Positions 1 to 5,811 of a DNA stretch of 20,082 nucleotides are shown here, piece by piece. The notes under the pieces were generated by a model that saw nothing but the letters and a program-made list of their open reading frames with translations, was not told where the DNA came from and made no database searches. Position numbers and translations under genes: made by a program. Each line of letters starts with the position of its first letter. Position 1 is the first letter of the stretch. Location: positions 1 to 20,082 of the forward strand of contig JBOGED010000278.1 of the NCBI GenBank assembly GCA_050743625.1, given 5' to 3'. This stretch comes from JBOGED01 sp050743625 (lineage in GTDB: Bacteria > Actinomycetota > Nitriliruptoria > Euzebyales > Egibacteraceae).

Positions 1-12
1 ACACTTCACCCC

Positions 13-630
13 TCAGCGGTCCTGCAGGGCATCGAGCGCGATACAGAAGGCCATCGCGACGCGGCGGTCGATGACGCGCTCGGTGTCCCCGGATAGGTCC
101 ATCACGTAGCGGTCACGGAACGCGATAAGGCGGGTGTACCGGCCGACGTTGCGGTCGCCGACGTACACGTCGAAGTGGAACGGCGGCTTGAACGGGATGT
201 ACTCGAGGATCGGGAGGAACCCCCAGACCCGGCGCAAGACCGCCATCGCCATGCTGCTCTCCCGCGCGGTCGCGACGACGGCGCCCTCGGCGTCCAGGAT
301 CTGCCACGCCGACCGGAGCAGCGACGCGCCGAACACCTTCTGGAACTGACCGATGACCTGCCCGCCCGGGAGCTGCACCTCGCTGCGGCCGCGGAACTCG
401 AACACCTTCCGAGCCCGCAGGCGCAGCAGTGGCACGGTCTGCGCCTCGTCGGCGAACAGGTTGATCTCCTCGCGGATCCTCATCCGCTTCTGCCGCACGT
501 AGGCGAGTGGCTGGCCCTCGCTCCGCCCGTCCGCACCGACGGTGGAGATCCGGTAGAGGTTCACCAGCGGGGCATACCTCTGCTGCACGAAGAACTGGTC
601 AGTCGCCGCGATCTTGCTGAGAGTCTCCAT
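13..630 (-). CDS. LURP-one-related / scramblase-like family protein
   Basis: A 205-residue soluble protein that I assign to the LURP-one-related (tubby C-terminal-like, scramblase-related) family. The pattern is many short beta strands alternating with charged turns: an opening FFVQQRYAPLVNLYRI, a middle region around LLRLRARKVFEFRGRSEV and QVIGQFQKVF, and an ending strand-helix unit DRYVMDLSGDTERVIDRR followed by AMAFCIALDAL, which resembles the central helix of the fold. No signal peptide or membrane segment is seen. The ATG at 630 is the first in-frame start and has no obvious Shine-Dalgarno sequence, so a leaderless or weakly initiated message is possible. The biochemical role of bacterial members is unknown; phospholipid binding is only an inference from the fold. 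It is transcribed away from the ATPase remnant on its other side. Confidence 0.75.
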   Translation of the reverse strand: METLSKIAATDQFFVQQRYAPLVNLYRISTVGADGRSEGQPLAYVRQKRMRIREEINLFADEAQTVPLLRLRARKVFEFRGRSEVQLPGGQVIGQFQKVFGASLLRSAWQILDAEGAVVATARESSMAMAVLRRVWGFLPILEYIPFKPPFHFDVYVGDRNVGRYTRLIAFRDRYVMDLSGDTERVIDRRVAMAFCIALDALQDR

Positions 631-730
631 GCTTGGACAGACGCGCTCCCGGGCAGAGAGGTTCCCAGACCGCGCGGCGGGCGAGGATTACTCGTTCGCG
701 TTTTACTAAACTCTGTTCTAGCTTTGTCGG

Positions 731-971
731 ATGAGTTGGCCAAAACCGCCAGAGCTGTTCGATCGCGATCGCGAGTGGGCGGCAATGAGCCGGTTTGCCA
801 CGACGGCGAGTGCCGGCCCGGCACTCGCCGTCGTGTACGGGCGGCGCAGGCACGGGAAGTCGGTGCTGCTGCGCAGGCTTTGCCAGATGGCGAGCGGCTT
901 CTACTACCAGGCCGTCGAAGGCGCGCAGGTCGAGCAACTGCGCGATTTAGGCAGCGCCTACGCGAGAATTA
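731..971 (+). pseudogene. N-terminal remnant of an AAA-type P-loop ATPase
   Basis: About 80 residues read like the start of the large actinobacterial/archaeal-type ATPase family (usually about 400-480 residues): an ELFDRDREWAAMSRF opening and a Walker A element VYGRRRHGKSVLLRRL. Similarity stops after LRDLGSAYA, near base 960. The reading frame continues to 1210, but as arginine/proline-rich sequence typical of an out-of-phase frame, while good coding bias switches to a different frame at about 972. Walker B, the sensor motifs and the C-terminal domain are absent, so the product cannot be a functional ATPase. The fragment contains a perfect 37-bp palindrome just before the Walker A motif. The short AT-richer stretch upstream (about 688-727) could hold its old promoter. 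Confidence 0.6.
799..835. repeat. 37-bp perfect palindrome (18-bp arms, 1-nt centre)
   Basis: Bases 799-816 are exactly the reverse complement of 818-835, with a single C at 817 as centre. The arm begins CACGACGGCGAGTGCC. In RNA it would form a 16-bp stem with a GGCCC loop. It lies in the reading frame of the ATPase remnant, just ahead of the Walker A codons. Confidence 0.9.
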
Positions 972-1127
972 CGCCTCGACATCGTCGAGGTCGAGCCTCA
1001 CCTCCCCACCGCCGTCCTCTGCAACGGCCCCGACTGCATGAAGATCTGGACCGTGGAGTTCCTCGACGGCCTTACCGACGAGGGGCCCTCGCCGCCTGGC
1101 GGCCTCGTCATGTGCCGCCGCGAATAG
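972..1127 (+). pseudogene. C-terminal gene fragment, unknown family, frame-shifted against the ATPase remnant
   Basis: From 972 a different frame reads about 51 codons to a TAG at 1125-1127. It gives RLDIVEVEPHLPTAV, then CNGPDCMKIWTVEFL, and ends GGLVMCRRE. About nine in ten of its codons end in G or C, which is the coding signature of this genome, while the same frame upstream of 969 has ordinary mixed codons and no convincing start. This looks like the tail of a second gene joined to the ATPase head at about 963-972 by a deletion or rearrangement. I do not recognise the family. A short independent gene with a non-obvious start cannot be excluded. Confidence 0.4.
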
Positions 1128-1160
1128 GTCCGTTGCCGGAGTGCCGAGTGGGTCGTGGAG

Positions 1161-1212
1161 CCTTTTATCCCTGCGTTTTCTCACGTATGTGTGAGGAACG
1201 GCAGGGATAAGG
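1161..1212 (+). repeat. Long imperfect hairpin upstream of lysC
   Basis: A 52-nt inverted repeat: TTATCCCTGC at 1165-1174 pairs perfectly with GCAGGGATAA at 1201-1210. The stem continues inward through GTTTTCTCAC (1174-1183) and GTGAGGAAC (1191-1199) with a few mismatches or wobbles, leaving a loop around GTATGT. There is no T-run after it, so it is not a classical intrinsic terminator. It could be an operator, an attenuator-like leader element or a repeat inserted with the decayed stretch. Confidence 0.7.
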
Positions 1213-1232
1213 CCGCTAGGCTTGCTTAGCGG
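1213..1232 (+). promoter_or_regulatory. Hairpin abutting the lysC start codon
   Basis: CCGCTAGGC and GCTTAGCGG pair over 8 bp (one G-T wobble), closing a four-base CTTG loop, and the stem ends directly at the ATG at 1233. There is no separate Shine-Dalgarno sequence. The left arm contains TAGGCT (1217-1222), which fits an actinobacterial -10 (TANNNT) that would put the transcript start only a few bases before the ATG. The element could therefore act as a near-leaderless promoter or as a start-masking hairpin in a longer transcript. Confidence 0.45.
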
Positions 1233-2450
1233 ATGATTGTGGTGCAGAAGTATGGGGGGACGTCGGTCGCCGACACCGACAGAATCCGCGCCGTCGCCGA
1301 GCGCATCGCCCAAGCGAAACGCGCCGGTCACGAGGTCGTCGCGGTGGTATCGGCGATGGGGAAGACGACCGACCACCTCTTGAGCCAGGCGAAGGAGCTC
1401 TCGCCGATCCCGCCCGCCCGCGAGCTCGACATGCTGCTGACCGCGGGCGAACGAATCTCGATGGCGCTGCTCGCGATGGCGATCTACGAGCACGGGTTTA
1501 CGGCGCTCAGCCTGACGGGCAGCCAGGCGGGCATCATCACCGACGCCGTCCACGGCAAGGCCAGGATCATCGACATCACGCCCGGGCGGATCACCAGCGG
1601 GCTGGCCCTCGGACAGGTCGTGATCGTCGCCGGGTTCCAGGGCGTGAGCCGCGACTCCAAGGACGTGACCACCCTGGGCCGCGGCGGCAGCGACACGACG
1701 GCGGTCGCCCTCGCCGCCGCGCTCGGCGCACCCCTCTGCGAGATCTACACCGACGTCGATGGCGTCTACACTGCGGACCCGCGCATCTGCCCGGCCGCCC
1801 GCAAGCTGCGCCGGCTGTCTCACGAGGAGATGCTCGAGCTGGCCGCGTGCGGGGCCGCGGTGCTCCAGGTCAGGGCCGTCGAGTACGCGCGCAACCACGG
1901 GGTAGACCTCCACGTCCGCTCCAGCTTCAGCTTCTTGGAGGGGACGTGGATCCAGAGGAGGTCAAGCATGGAACGGGCGATCATCTCCGGGGTCGCGCAC
2001 GATGTCAGCGAAGGCAAGCTCGTGATCCGCCGGGTACAGGACAAACCCGGTATCGCGGCGCGGATCTTCACCGCGCTCGCCGAGGAGCGCATCAACCTTG
2101 ACATGATCGTCCAGAACGTGGCCGAGGACGGCATGACCGACATCTCATGCACGGTGCCGTTGGAGGACGGACCCAAGGCGCTTCAGCTGCTGGAAGGCGT
2201 CGCGGTCGACGTCGGCGCCGAGTCCGTGGTGTTCGACGAGCACATCGGCAAGGTCTCGCTCGTGGGCGCGGGGATGAAGACGCACCCTGGTGTCGCCGCT
2301 GAGATGTTCTCCGCGTTGTCCGAGGCCGGTGTCAATATCGAGATGATCTCGACGTCGACGATCCGAGTCTCGGTCGTGGTGCGGGACAGTGACGTCGAGG
2401 CGGCCGTCCGTGCCGTGCATGAGCGTTTCGGCCTTGGAGATGCACCATGA
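1233..2450 (+). CDS. lysC: Aspartate kinase (alpha/beta type)
   Basis: A 405-residue aspartokinase that phosphorylates L-aspartate with ATP, the first step toward lysine (including diaminopimelate for peptidoglycan), threonine, methionine and isoleucine. The kinase domain (about 1-235) opens with KYGGTSVADTDRI at residues 6-18 and carries the GRGGSDTTAVALAAAL nucleotide/aspartate-binding segment and YTDVDGVYTADPR. Two ACT domains follow (about 265-400), with the effector-type sequences VQDKPGIAARIF and GAGMKTHPGVAAEMF. Length and architecture match the feedback-regulated actinobacterial enzyme made as alpha and beta chains. A strong internal ribosome-binding site precedes Met246. The stop overlaps the start of asd by 4 nt (ATGA), so the two are translationally coupled. 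The gene is preceded by two tandem hairpins. Concerted lysine/threonine inhibition is typical of the family and inferred here. Confidence 0.96.
   Translation: MIVVQKYGGTSVADTDRIRAVAERIAQAKRAGHEVVAVVSAMGKTTDHLLSQAKELSPIPPARELDMLLTAGERISMALLAMAIYEHGFTALSLTGSQAGIITDAVHGKARIIDITPGRITSGLALGQVVIVAGFQGVSRDSKDVTTLGRGGSDTTAVALAAALGAPLCEIYTDVDGVYTADPRICPAARKLRRLSHEEMLELAACGAAVLQVRAVEYARNHGVDLHVRSSFSFLEGTWIQRRSSMERAIISGVAHDVSEGKLVIRRVQDKPGIAARIFTALAEERINLDMIVQNVAEDGMTDISCTVPLEDGPKALQLLEGVAVDVGAESVVFDEHIGKVSLVGAGMKTHPGVAAEMFSALSEAGVNIEMISTSTIRVSVVVRDSDVEAAVRAVHERFGLGDAP
1956..1962 (+). promoter_or_regulatory. Internal ribosome-binding site for the LysC beta subunit
   Basis: AGGAGGT, a near-consensus Shine-Dalgarno sequence, lies inside lysC with five bases before the in-frame ATG at 1968. 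Initiation there would give a 160-residue product (MERAIISGVAHD...) made of both ACT domains, the classic beta subunit. It is one of the best Shine-Dalgarno sequences in the window. Confidence 0.8.
1968..2450 (+). CDS. Aspartate kinase beta subunit (internal in-frame start)
   Basis: This is the regulatory chain nested in lysC: 160 residues starting at codon 246 of the full protein and containing only the two ACT domains. In Corynebacterium and other Gram-positive aspartokinases the equivalent beta chain is produced from an internal start and assembles with the alpha chain into an alpha2-beta2 enzyme that binds lysine and threonine at the ACT interface. The evidence here is the optimally placed AGGAGGT and an ATG exactly at the linker between the kinase and ACT parts. 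It shares the stop codon with lysC and the 4-nt overlap into asd. Confidence 0.7.
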   Translation: MERAIISGVAHDVSEGKLVIRRVQDKPGIAARIFTALAEERINLDMIVQNVAEDGMTDISCTVPLEDGPKALQLLEGVAVDVGAESVVFDEHIGKVSLVGAGMKTHPGVAAEMFSALSEAGVNIEMISTSTIRVSVVVRDSDVEAAVRAVHERFGLGDAP

Positions 2451-3475
2451 GGGTCGCCATCGTGGGCGCCACAGGCGCCGTCGGCCAGGACCTCCGCCGC
2501 CTCCTCGAGGTCCGTGACTTCCCGTGCGACGAGGCGGTGATGGTCGCGTCAGCGCGCTCGGCCGGCAAGATGCTGCGCTTCAGAGGATATGAGCACATTG
2601 TCCGGGACCTCTCCGAGACTGACGTCTTCGACGGGATCGACCTCGCGCTGTTCTCCGCGGGGGCCACGCGGTCCCGGGAGCACGCCGCTCGGGCGGTCGA
2701 GGCAGGGGCGATCGTCGTCGACAACTCCAGCGCGTGGCGGGCGGACCCGGATGTTCCGCTTGTCGTTTCTGAGGTCAACCCTGAAGCCCTGGACCGGATC
2801 CCCAAGGGCATCGTCGCCAACCCGAACTGCACCACGATGATCGCGATGCTCCCGCTCAAGGCGCTGCACGACGCCTTCGGGCTGCGGGCCTTCGTCGCGA
2901 CCAGCTTCCAAGCGGCGAGCGGCGCCGGCCAGAAGGGGATCGACGAGCTAGAGGCTCAGGTCGAGCCCTTGTTCGCCCGTCGTGAGCTCCTCCGCACCGA
3001 CGGCGCGGCGGCGGCGAAGCTCGCCGACCACGCGGTCCACGACCAGACGCTCGCCTTCAACGTCGTGCCATGGCTGGGCACCCTGCAGGACGACGGCTAC
3101 ACAGATGAGGAGCACAAGCTCCAGGACGAGTCGCGCAAGATCCTCGGCCTCACCGATCTCGCGGTGTCTCCCACCTGCGTGCGCGTCCCAGTAATGGTCG
3201 GGCACGCGATCCAGATCCGCGCGACCTTCGAAGAGCGCGTCACCGCCGCGTGGGGGATCTCGGCGATGGAGGGCTTCCCCGGCCTGGAGCTCGACCGGGC
3301 ACCGACACCGCTGGAGTGGGCCGGGCGCGACGAGGTCGTCGCCGGCCGGGTGCGCTCGGACCTGCACGACCCGCACTCGTTGAACTTCTGGGTCACGGGT
3401 GACAACCTGCTGAAAGGCGCCGCGCTCAACGCGGTCCAACTCGCGGAGTTGGTGCTCGAACGCAGCATTCCGTAG
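2447..3475 (+). CDS. asd: Aspartate-semialdehyde dehydrogenase
   Basis: A 342-residue NADPH-dependent enzyme that reduces aspartyl-4-phosphate, the LysC product, to aspartate semialdehyde. The N-terminal Rossmann motif GATGAVGQ is at residues 7-14. The catalytic cysteine is Cys128 in NPNCTT, the substrate-binding region follows in SFQAASGAGQKG (about 153-164), and the CVRVPVMVGHA segment (244-254) supplies the conserved Arg246 and catalytic His253. Length is normal for the family. The start overlaps the lysC stop (ATGA), so pathway enzymes one and two are made together. A structured intergenic region follows before the anti-sigma gene. Confidence 0.96.
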   Translation: MRVAIVGATGAVGQDLRRLLEVRDFPCDEAVMVASARSAGKMLRFRGYEHIVRDLSETDVFDGIDLALFSAGATRSREHAARAVEAGAIVVDNSSAWRADPDVPLVVSEVNPEALDRIPKGIVANPNCTTMIAMLPLKALHDAFGLRAFVATSFQAASGAGQKGIDELEAQVEPLFARRELLRTDGAAAAKLADHAVHDQTLAFNVVPWLGTLQDDGYTDEEHKLQDESRKILGLTDLAVSPTCVRVPVMVGHAIQIRATFEERVTAAWGISAMEGFPGLELDRAPTPLEWAGRDEVVAGRVRSDLHDPHSLNFWVTGDNLLKGAALNAVQLAELVLERSIP

Positions 3476-3512
3476 TCGATGGGGTGAGGTTTCCGGTTGC
3501 CGAACCAGGACC

Positions 3513-3571
3513 GCCAGACCACACTTCGGAAAGAGGTGTAGCGCGACACGCCAGTCCACCGGTGGTCTGGC
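3513..3571. repeat. Alternative inverted repeats between asd and the anti-sigma gene
   Basis: GCCAGACCAC (3513-3522) is the exact reverse complement of GTGGTCTGGC (3562-3571). Between them is a small GTGT/ACAC hairpin (3536-3549). The right arm is also half of a 20-bp dyad at 3551-3570 (CCAGTCCACC / GGTGGTCTGG) with only one mismatched pair. The two pairings exclude each other. No T-run follows. The element may end the lysC-asd transcript, serve as an operator for the downstream gene, or both. Confidence 0.6.
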
Positions 3572-3629
3572 TCCGAATGTGCACAAGTAGGCACGGTTAC
3601 CTCCCTGCCATTCCCCCTTGTCGAGGCCG

Positions 3630-4406
3630 ATGACCAGAGACCGCCACTCCGACCACGAGGCTCATGCCCTCGTCGGCGCGTACGTGCTGGACGCGATGGA
3701 CGCGCCCGAGCGCCGCGCCTTCGAAGCGCACCTCGAGGGCTGTGAGTCGTGCGGCATTGAAGTCAAGGAGCTGCAAGCCACCGCCGCGCAGCTCGGCCAT
3801 GCCGCCGAGGCGGTCCCACCCCCCGCGCTCCGCGAACGCGTGCTCTCCGCGATCGACGCGATCCGTCAGGACGCGCCGGTCGTCCCGCTTCACCAGGGGC
3901 GGCGGCGGGGATGGCGCTCAAGGACCGCTCGCCGCGTTCCGTTGGGGACCGTGGCTGCGGCGGTGCTCGCGTTCGCCGTGGTGGCGTTGGGCGGCCTTTA
4001 CGTACAGACGAGCGCCGACCTCGACCGGTTGGAGCAGGTGGCCGCGGCGGGAGGTGTCGGCGACGACCTGGTCTCTGTCCTGTCCGCCCCCGACGCCCAG
4101 GTGAGAGAGATCACCGCCCTCGCCAGTGGGTCGGCTCGGTTCGTCTGGTCCGAGGGCCGCGACCTGGGCGTTCTGGTCGGCGACCGTATCGGTGAGGCCC
4201 CCGACCGCCACACCTACGCCCTGTGGCTGATCGACGAGGGCGGCCCCCACTACGCCGGCTCCTTCACCCCAAGCGATCATGGTCTGGTCGCCGCCGTCGT
4301 CTCAGGCGATCTCCAGGGCGCCGATAGCCTCGGCATCACCGCCGAGCCCATCGGCCCGATCACCCACCCCACCGGCCCGATCCTGATGTCCACCGTCCTC
4401 GTTTGA
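3630..4406 (+). CDS. RskA-like membrane anti-sigma factor with zinc-binding ASD domain
   Basis: A 258-residue single-pass membrane protein. The N-terminal anti-sigma domain (about 5-75) has the zinc signature H34-x3-C38-x2-C41 in AHLEGCESCGIEV plus an upstream histidine-rich helix. A basic stretch RRRGWRSRTARR precedes one transmembrane helix (about 104-124), and the extracytoplasmic part (about 150-258) is an RskA-type C-terminal domain with YALWLIDEGGPHYAGSF. Such proteins hold an ECF sigma factor at the membrane until regulated proteolysis releases it. No sigma factor gene is next to it, which is unusual. I chose ATG 3630, preceded by GAGG at 3623-3626; a TTG at 3618 would add four residues. 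Its last 47 bp overlap the 3' end of the convergent MFS gene. Confidence 0.82.
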   Translation: MTRDRHSDHEAHALVGAYVLDAMDAPERRAFEAHLEGCESCGIEVKELQATAAQLGHAAEAVPPPALRERVLSAIDAIRQDAPVVPLHQGRRRGWRSRTARRVPLGTVAAAVLAFAVVALGGLYVQTSADLDRLEQVAAAGGVGDDLVSVLSAPDAQVREITALASGSARFVWSEGRDLGVLVGDRIGEAPDRHTYALWLIDEGGPHYAGSFTPSDHGLVAAVVSGDLQGADSLGITAEPIGPITHPTGPILMSTVLV

Positions 4407-5430
4407 GCTCAGCGGGTTTCAGCCACCTCGACAGGACGGCGGACATGGCGAGCGCGATCGCCGCGACCAAGGTGACCCCGCCGACCGCCCAGGCCCCGAA
4501 GAGCGCGATCGCGACCACCTCTCCACCCAGCCCCGTGACCGAGGTGACCGTGGCGCGTGCCGATCCGCTGATGCGGGCCTGTAGACGAGCGTCCGCGACG
4601 ACCAGCACAAGCTGGTACAGGCCATAGCTCAGCGTGATACCGACCAGGCCAGCCGGATGGTGCGCCAGCGCGGCGGCGCCAAACGCCGCCGACGCCGCGG
4701 CCAGGCCAAACGTCAGCCCGACGGCGGGGAGCCTGGAGCCCCAGCCGCCGAGCGCCGAGCCGATCGCACCCACCAGCGGGACGGCGATCAGCGCGAGCGG
4801 GATCACGCGTGGCGCGACTCCCCACTCCCGCGCAAGCAGCGAGAAGTACTCTTCCAGCGCGTTCAATCCCGCAAGTGCCGCAACGGCGAGGACCGCGACC
4901 CGCACCGGCCGGGCCCGGGTCGCCTCGGCGATGCCAGCGCGCAGGGTGGTGAGGTAGCCCGCTTCTCGAGTGTTCCCGGTAACGTCCGGCAACCGTGTGG
5001 CCAGCAGCGCCGCGGCCAGGCAACAACCCACGCTGACCCAACCCGCAAGCGCGTACCCGCCGCGGGCGAACAACGCGCTCGCGGCGACGGCGACTGGCAC
5101 CTGCACCGCGAGGCTCGCGGCCTCGGTCCTCCCGATGACCGTGGCGTAGCGATCAGCGGCCCCCGCGGCCTCTAGCCCGTCGTAGACCAAGGCCTCGAAG
5201 CTTCCCGAAGCGAACGCGCCTCCAACACCCCAGAGCACGAAGCCGGCCGCAAAACCGGTGAACCCAGGCAACACGAGCCACAGCACGTAACCCGCAGCCT
5301 GGAGCACGCCCGCCGCGACCAGTGCGGAGCGCCGGGAGTAGCGGTCCGCCCACGCGCCCGATGGCACCTCGGCGAGGAATCCCGTCGCCGACCACACCGC
5401 GAACAACGCCGAGATACGGGCATCGGACAA
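4360..5430 (-). CDS. MFS transporter, N-terminus interrupted by an in-frame stop
   Basis: A major facilitator superfamily transporter of about 390 residues if complete; the longest part with a standard start (TTG 5430) is 356 residues. The motif A loop GAWADRYSRR between helices 2 and 3 is present, followed by about ten hydrophobic helices. The substrate cannot be told. TTG 5430 lies after helix 1: the same frame continues upstream as ETVPLYPLYALLFADTG and DARRLAGRAVAW, clearly MFS sequence. No ATG, GTG or TTG occurs there before a TGA at 5539-5541, and seven codons beyond that is an ATG at 5562 (MGLRKRR, then stop). Either the gene carries a nonsense or frameshift lesion at the start, or there is a base error. 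The stop lies inside the 3' end of the anti-sigma gene. Confidence 0.75.
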   Translation of the reverse strand: MSDARISALFAVWSATGFLAEVPSGAWADRYSRRSALVAAGVLQAAGYVLWLVLPGFTGFAAGFVLWGVGGAFASGSFEALVYDGLEAAGAADRYATVIGRTEAASLAVQVPVAVAASALFARGGYALAGWVSVGCCLAAALLATRLPDVTGNTREAGYLTTLRAGIAEATRARPVRVAVLAVAALAGLNALEEYFSLLAREWGVAPRVIPLALIAVPLVGAIGSALGGWGSRLPAVGLTFGLAAASAAFGAAALAHHPAGLVGITLSYGLYQLVLVVADARLQARISGSARATVTSVTGLGGEVVAIALFGAWAVGGVTLVAAIALAMSAVLSRWLKPAELKRGRWTSGSGRWGG

Positions 5431-5538
5431 CCCTGTGTCCGCGAACAGCAGTGCATAGAGGGGGTACAGCGGTACCGTCTCCGAGAGCGCGGCCCAGGCA
5501 ACAGCCCGCCCCGCGAGCCGGCGCGCGTCAGGAGAAGA

Positions 5539-5562
5539 TCAACGTCGTTTACGAAGGCCCAT
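5539..5562 (-). other. Probable original MFS start followed by premature TGA
   Basis: On the minus strand an ATG at 5562, in the MFS frame, is followed by seven codons and a TGA (5541-5539). The frame then continues uninterrupted through the first transmembrane helix into the transporter. A G-rich TTTGGGGT lies just before the ATG. This is the natural start position for the family, so the TGA is the apparent lesion. Confidence 0.5.
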
Positions 5563-5613
5563 GACCCCAAAGTCTAGCGGCCGCCGAGGTCGCGGGCGCC
5601 GCTTGTCCTGCAC

Positions 5614-5653
5614 TGTGCAGAGTTTTGCCGGTATTCCGGCCTAACTCTGCACA
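5614..5653. repeat. Two-tier stem-loop A
   Basis: TGTGCAGAGTT (5614-5624) pairs perfectly with AACTCTGCACA (5643-5653). Inside it, GCCGG (5627-5631) and CCGGC (5636-5640) form a second stem closed by TATT. It is the first of three stem-loops in the gap between the MFS and methyltransferase genes. Confidence 0.85.
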
Positions 5654-5687
5654 ATGACGCCATGTAGCGAGCCGTGAGCCTGTTCCG

Positions 5688-5718
5688 GGCGACGGCCACC
5701 CACTAGTGGAGCGTCGCC
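5688..5718. repeat. Two-tier stem-loop B
   Basis: GGCGACG (5688-5694) pairs with CGTCGCC (5712-5718), and CCAC (5696-5699) with GTGG (5706-5709) inside. The centre also contains the 10-bp palindrome CCACTAGTGG (5700-5709). It is the middle of the three stem-loops. Confidence 0.7.
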
Positions 5719-5725
5719 GAAGTTC

Positions 5726-5772
5726 TTTGTGCTGGACCCGGCGGAGTACGGACCGCCGATATCCAGCACAAA
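5726..5772. repeat. Two-tier stem-loop C
   Basis: TTTGTGCTGGA (5726-5736) pairs perfectly with TCCAGCACAAA (5762-5772), enclosing CGGCGG (5739-5744) and CCGCCG (5753-5758) with an 8-nt loop. The arm sizes and nested design match stem-loop A, with different sequence. No T-run follows on either strand beyond the AAA/TTT ends. Confidence 0.85.
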
Positions 5773-5811
5773 TGGTGCCGCGGACATTCAAACGACTTAT
5801 GCGACGCGCCA

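Noticed and set aside
969..1913. Long minus-strand reading frame opposite lysC
   Set aside because: It is the shadow of lysC's biased codons: low-complexity Arg/Gly/Asp-rich sequence, no family signature, and it crosses the hairpins upstream of lysC.
5614..5772. CRISPR array or integron attC cluster
   Set aside because: The three hairpins differ in sequence with no direct repeats or spacers, and no cas, integrase or cassette genes are present.
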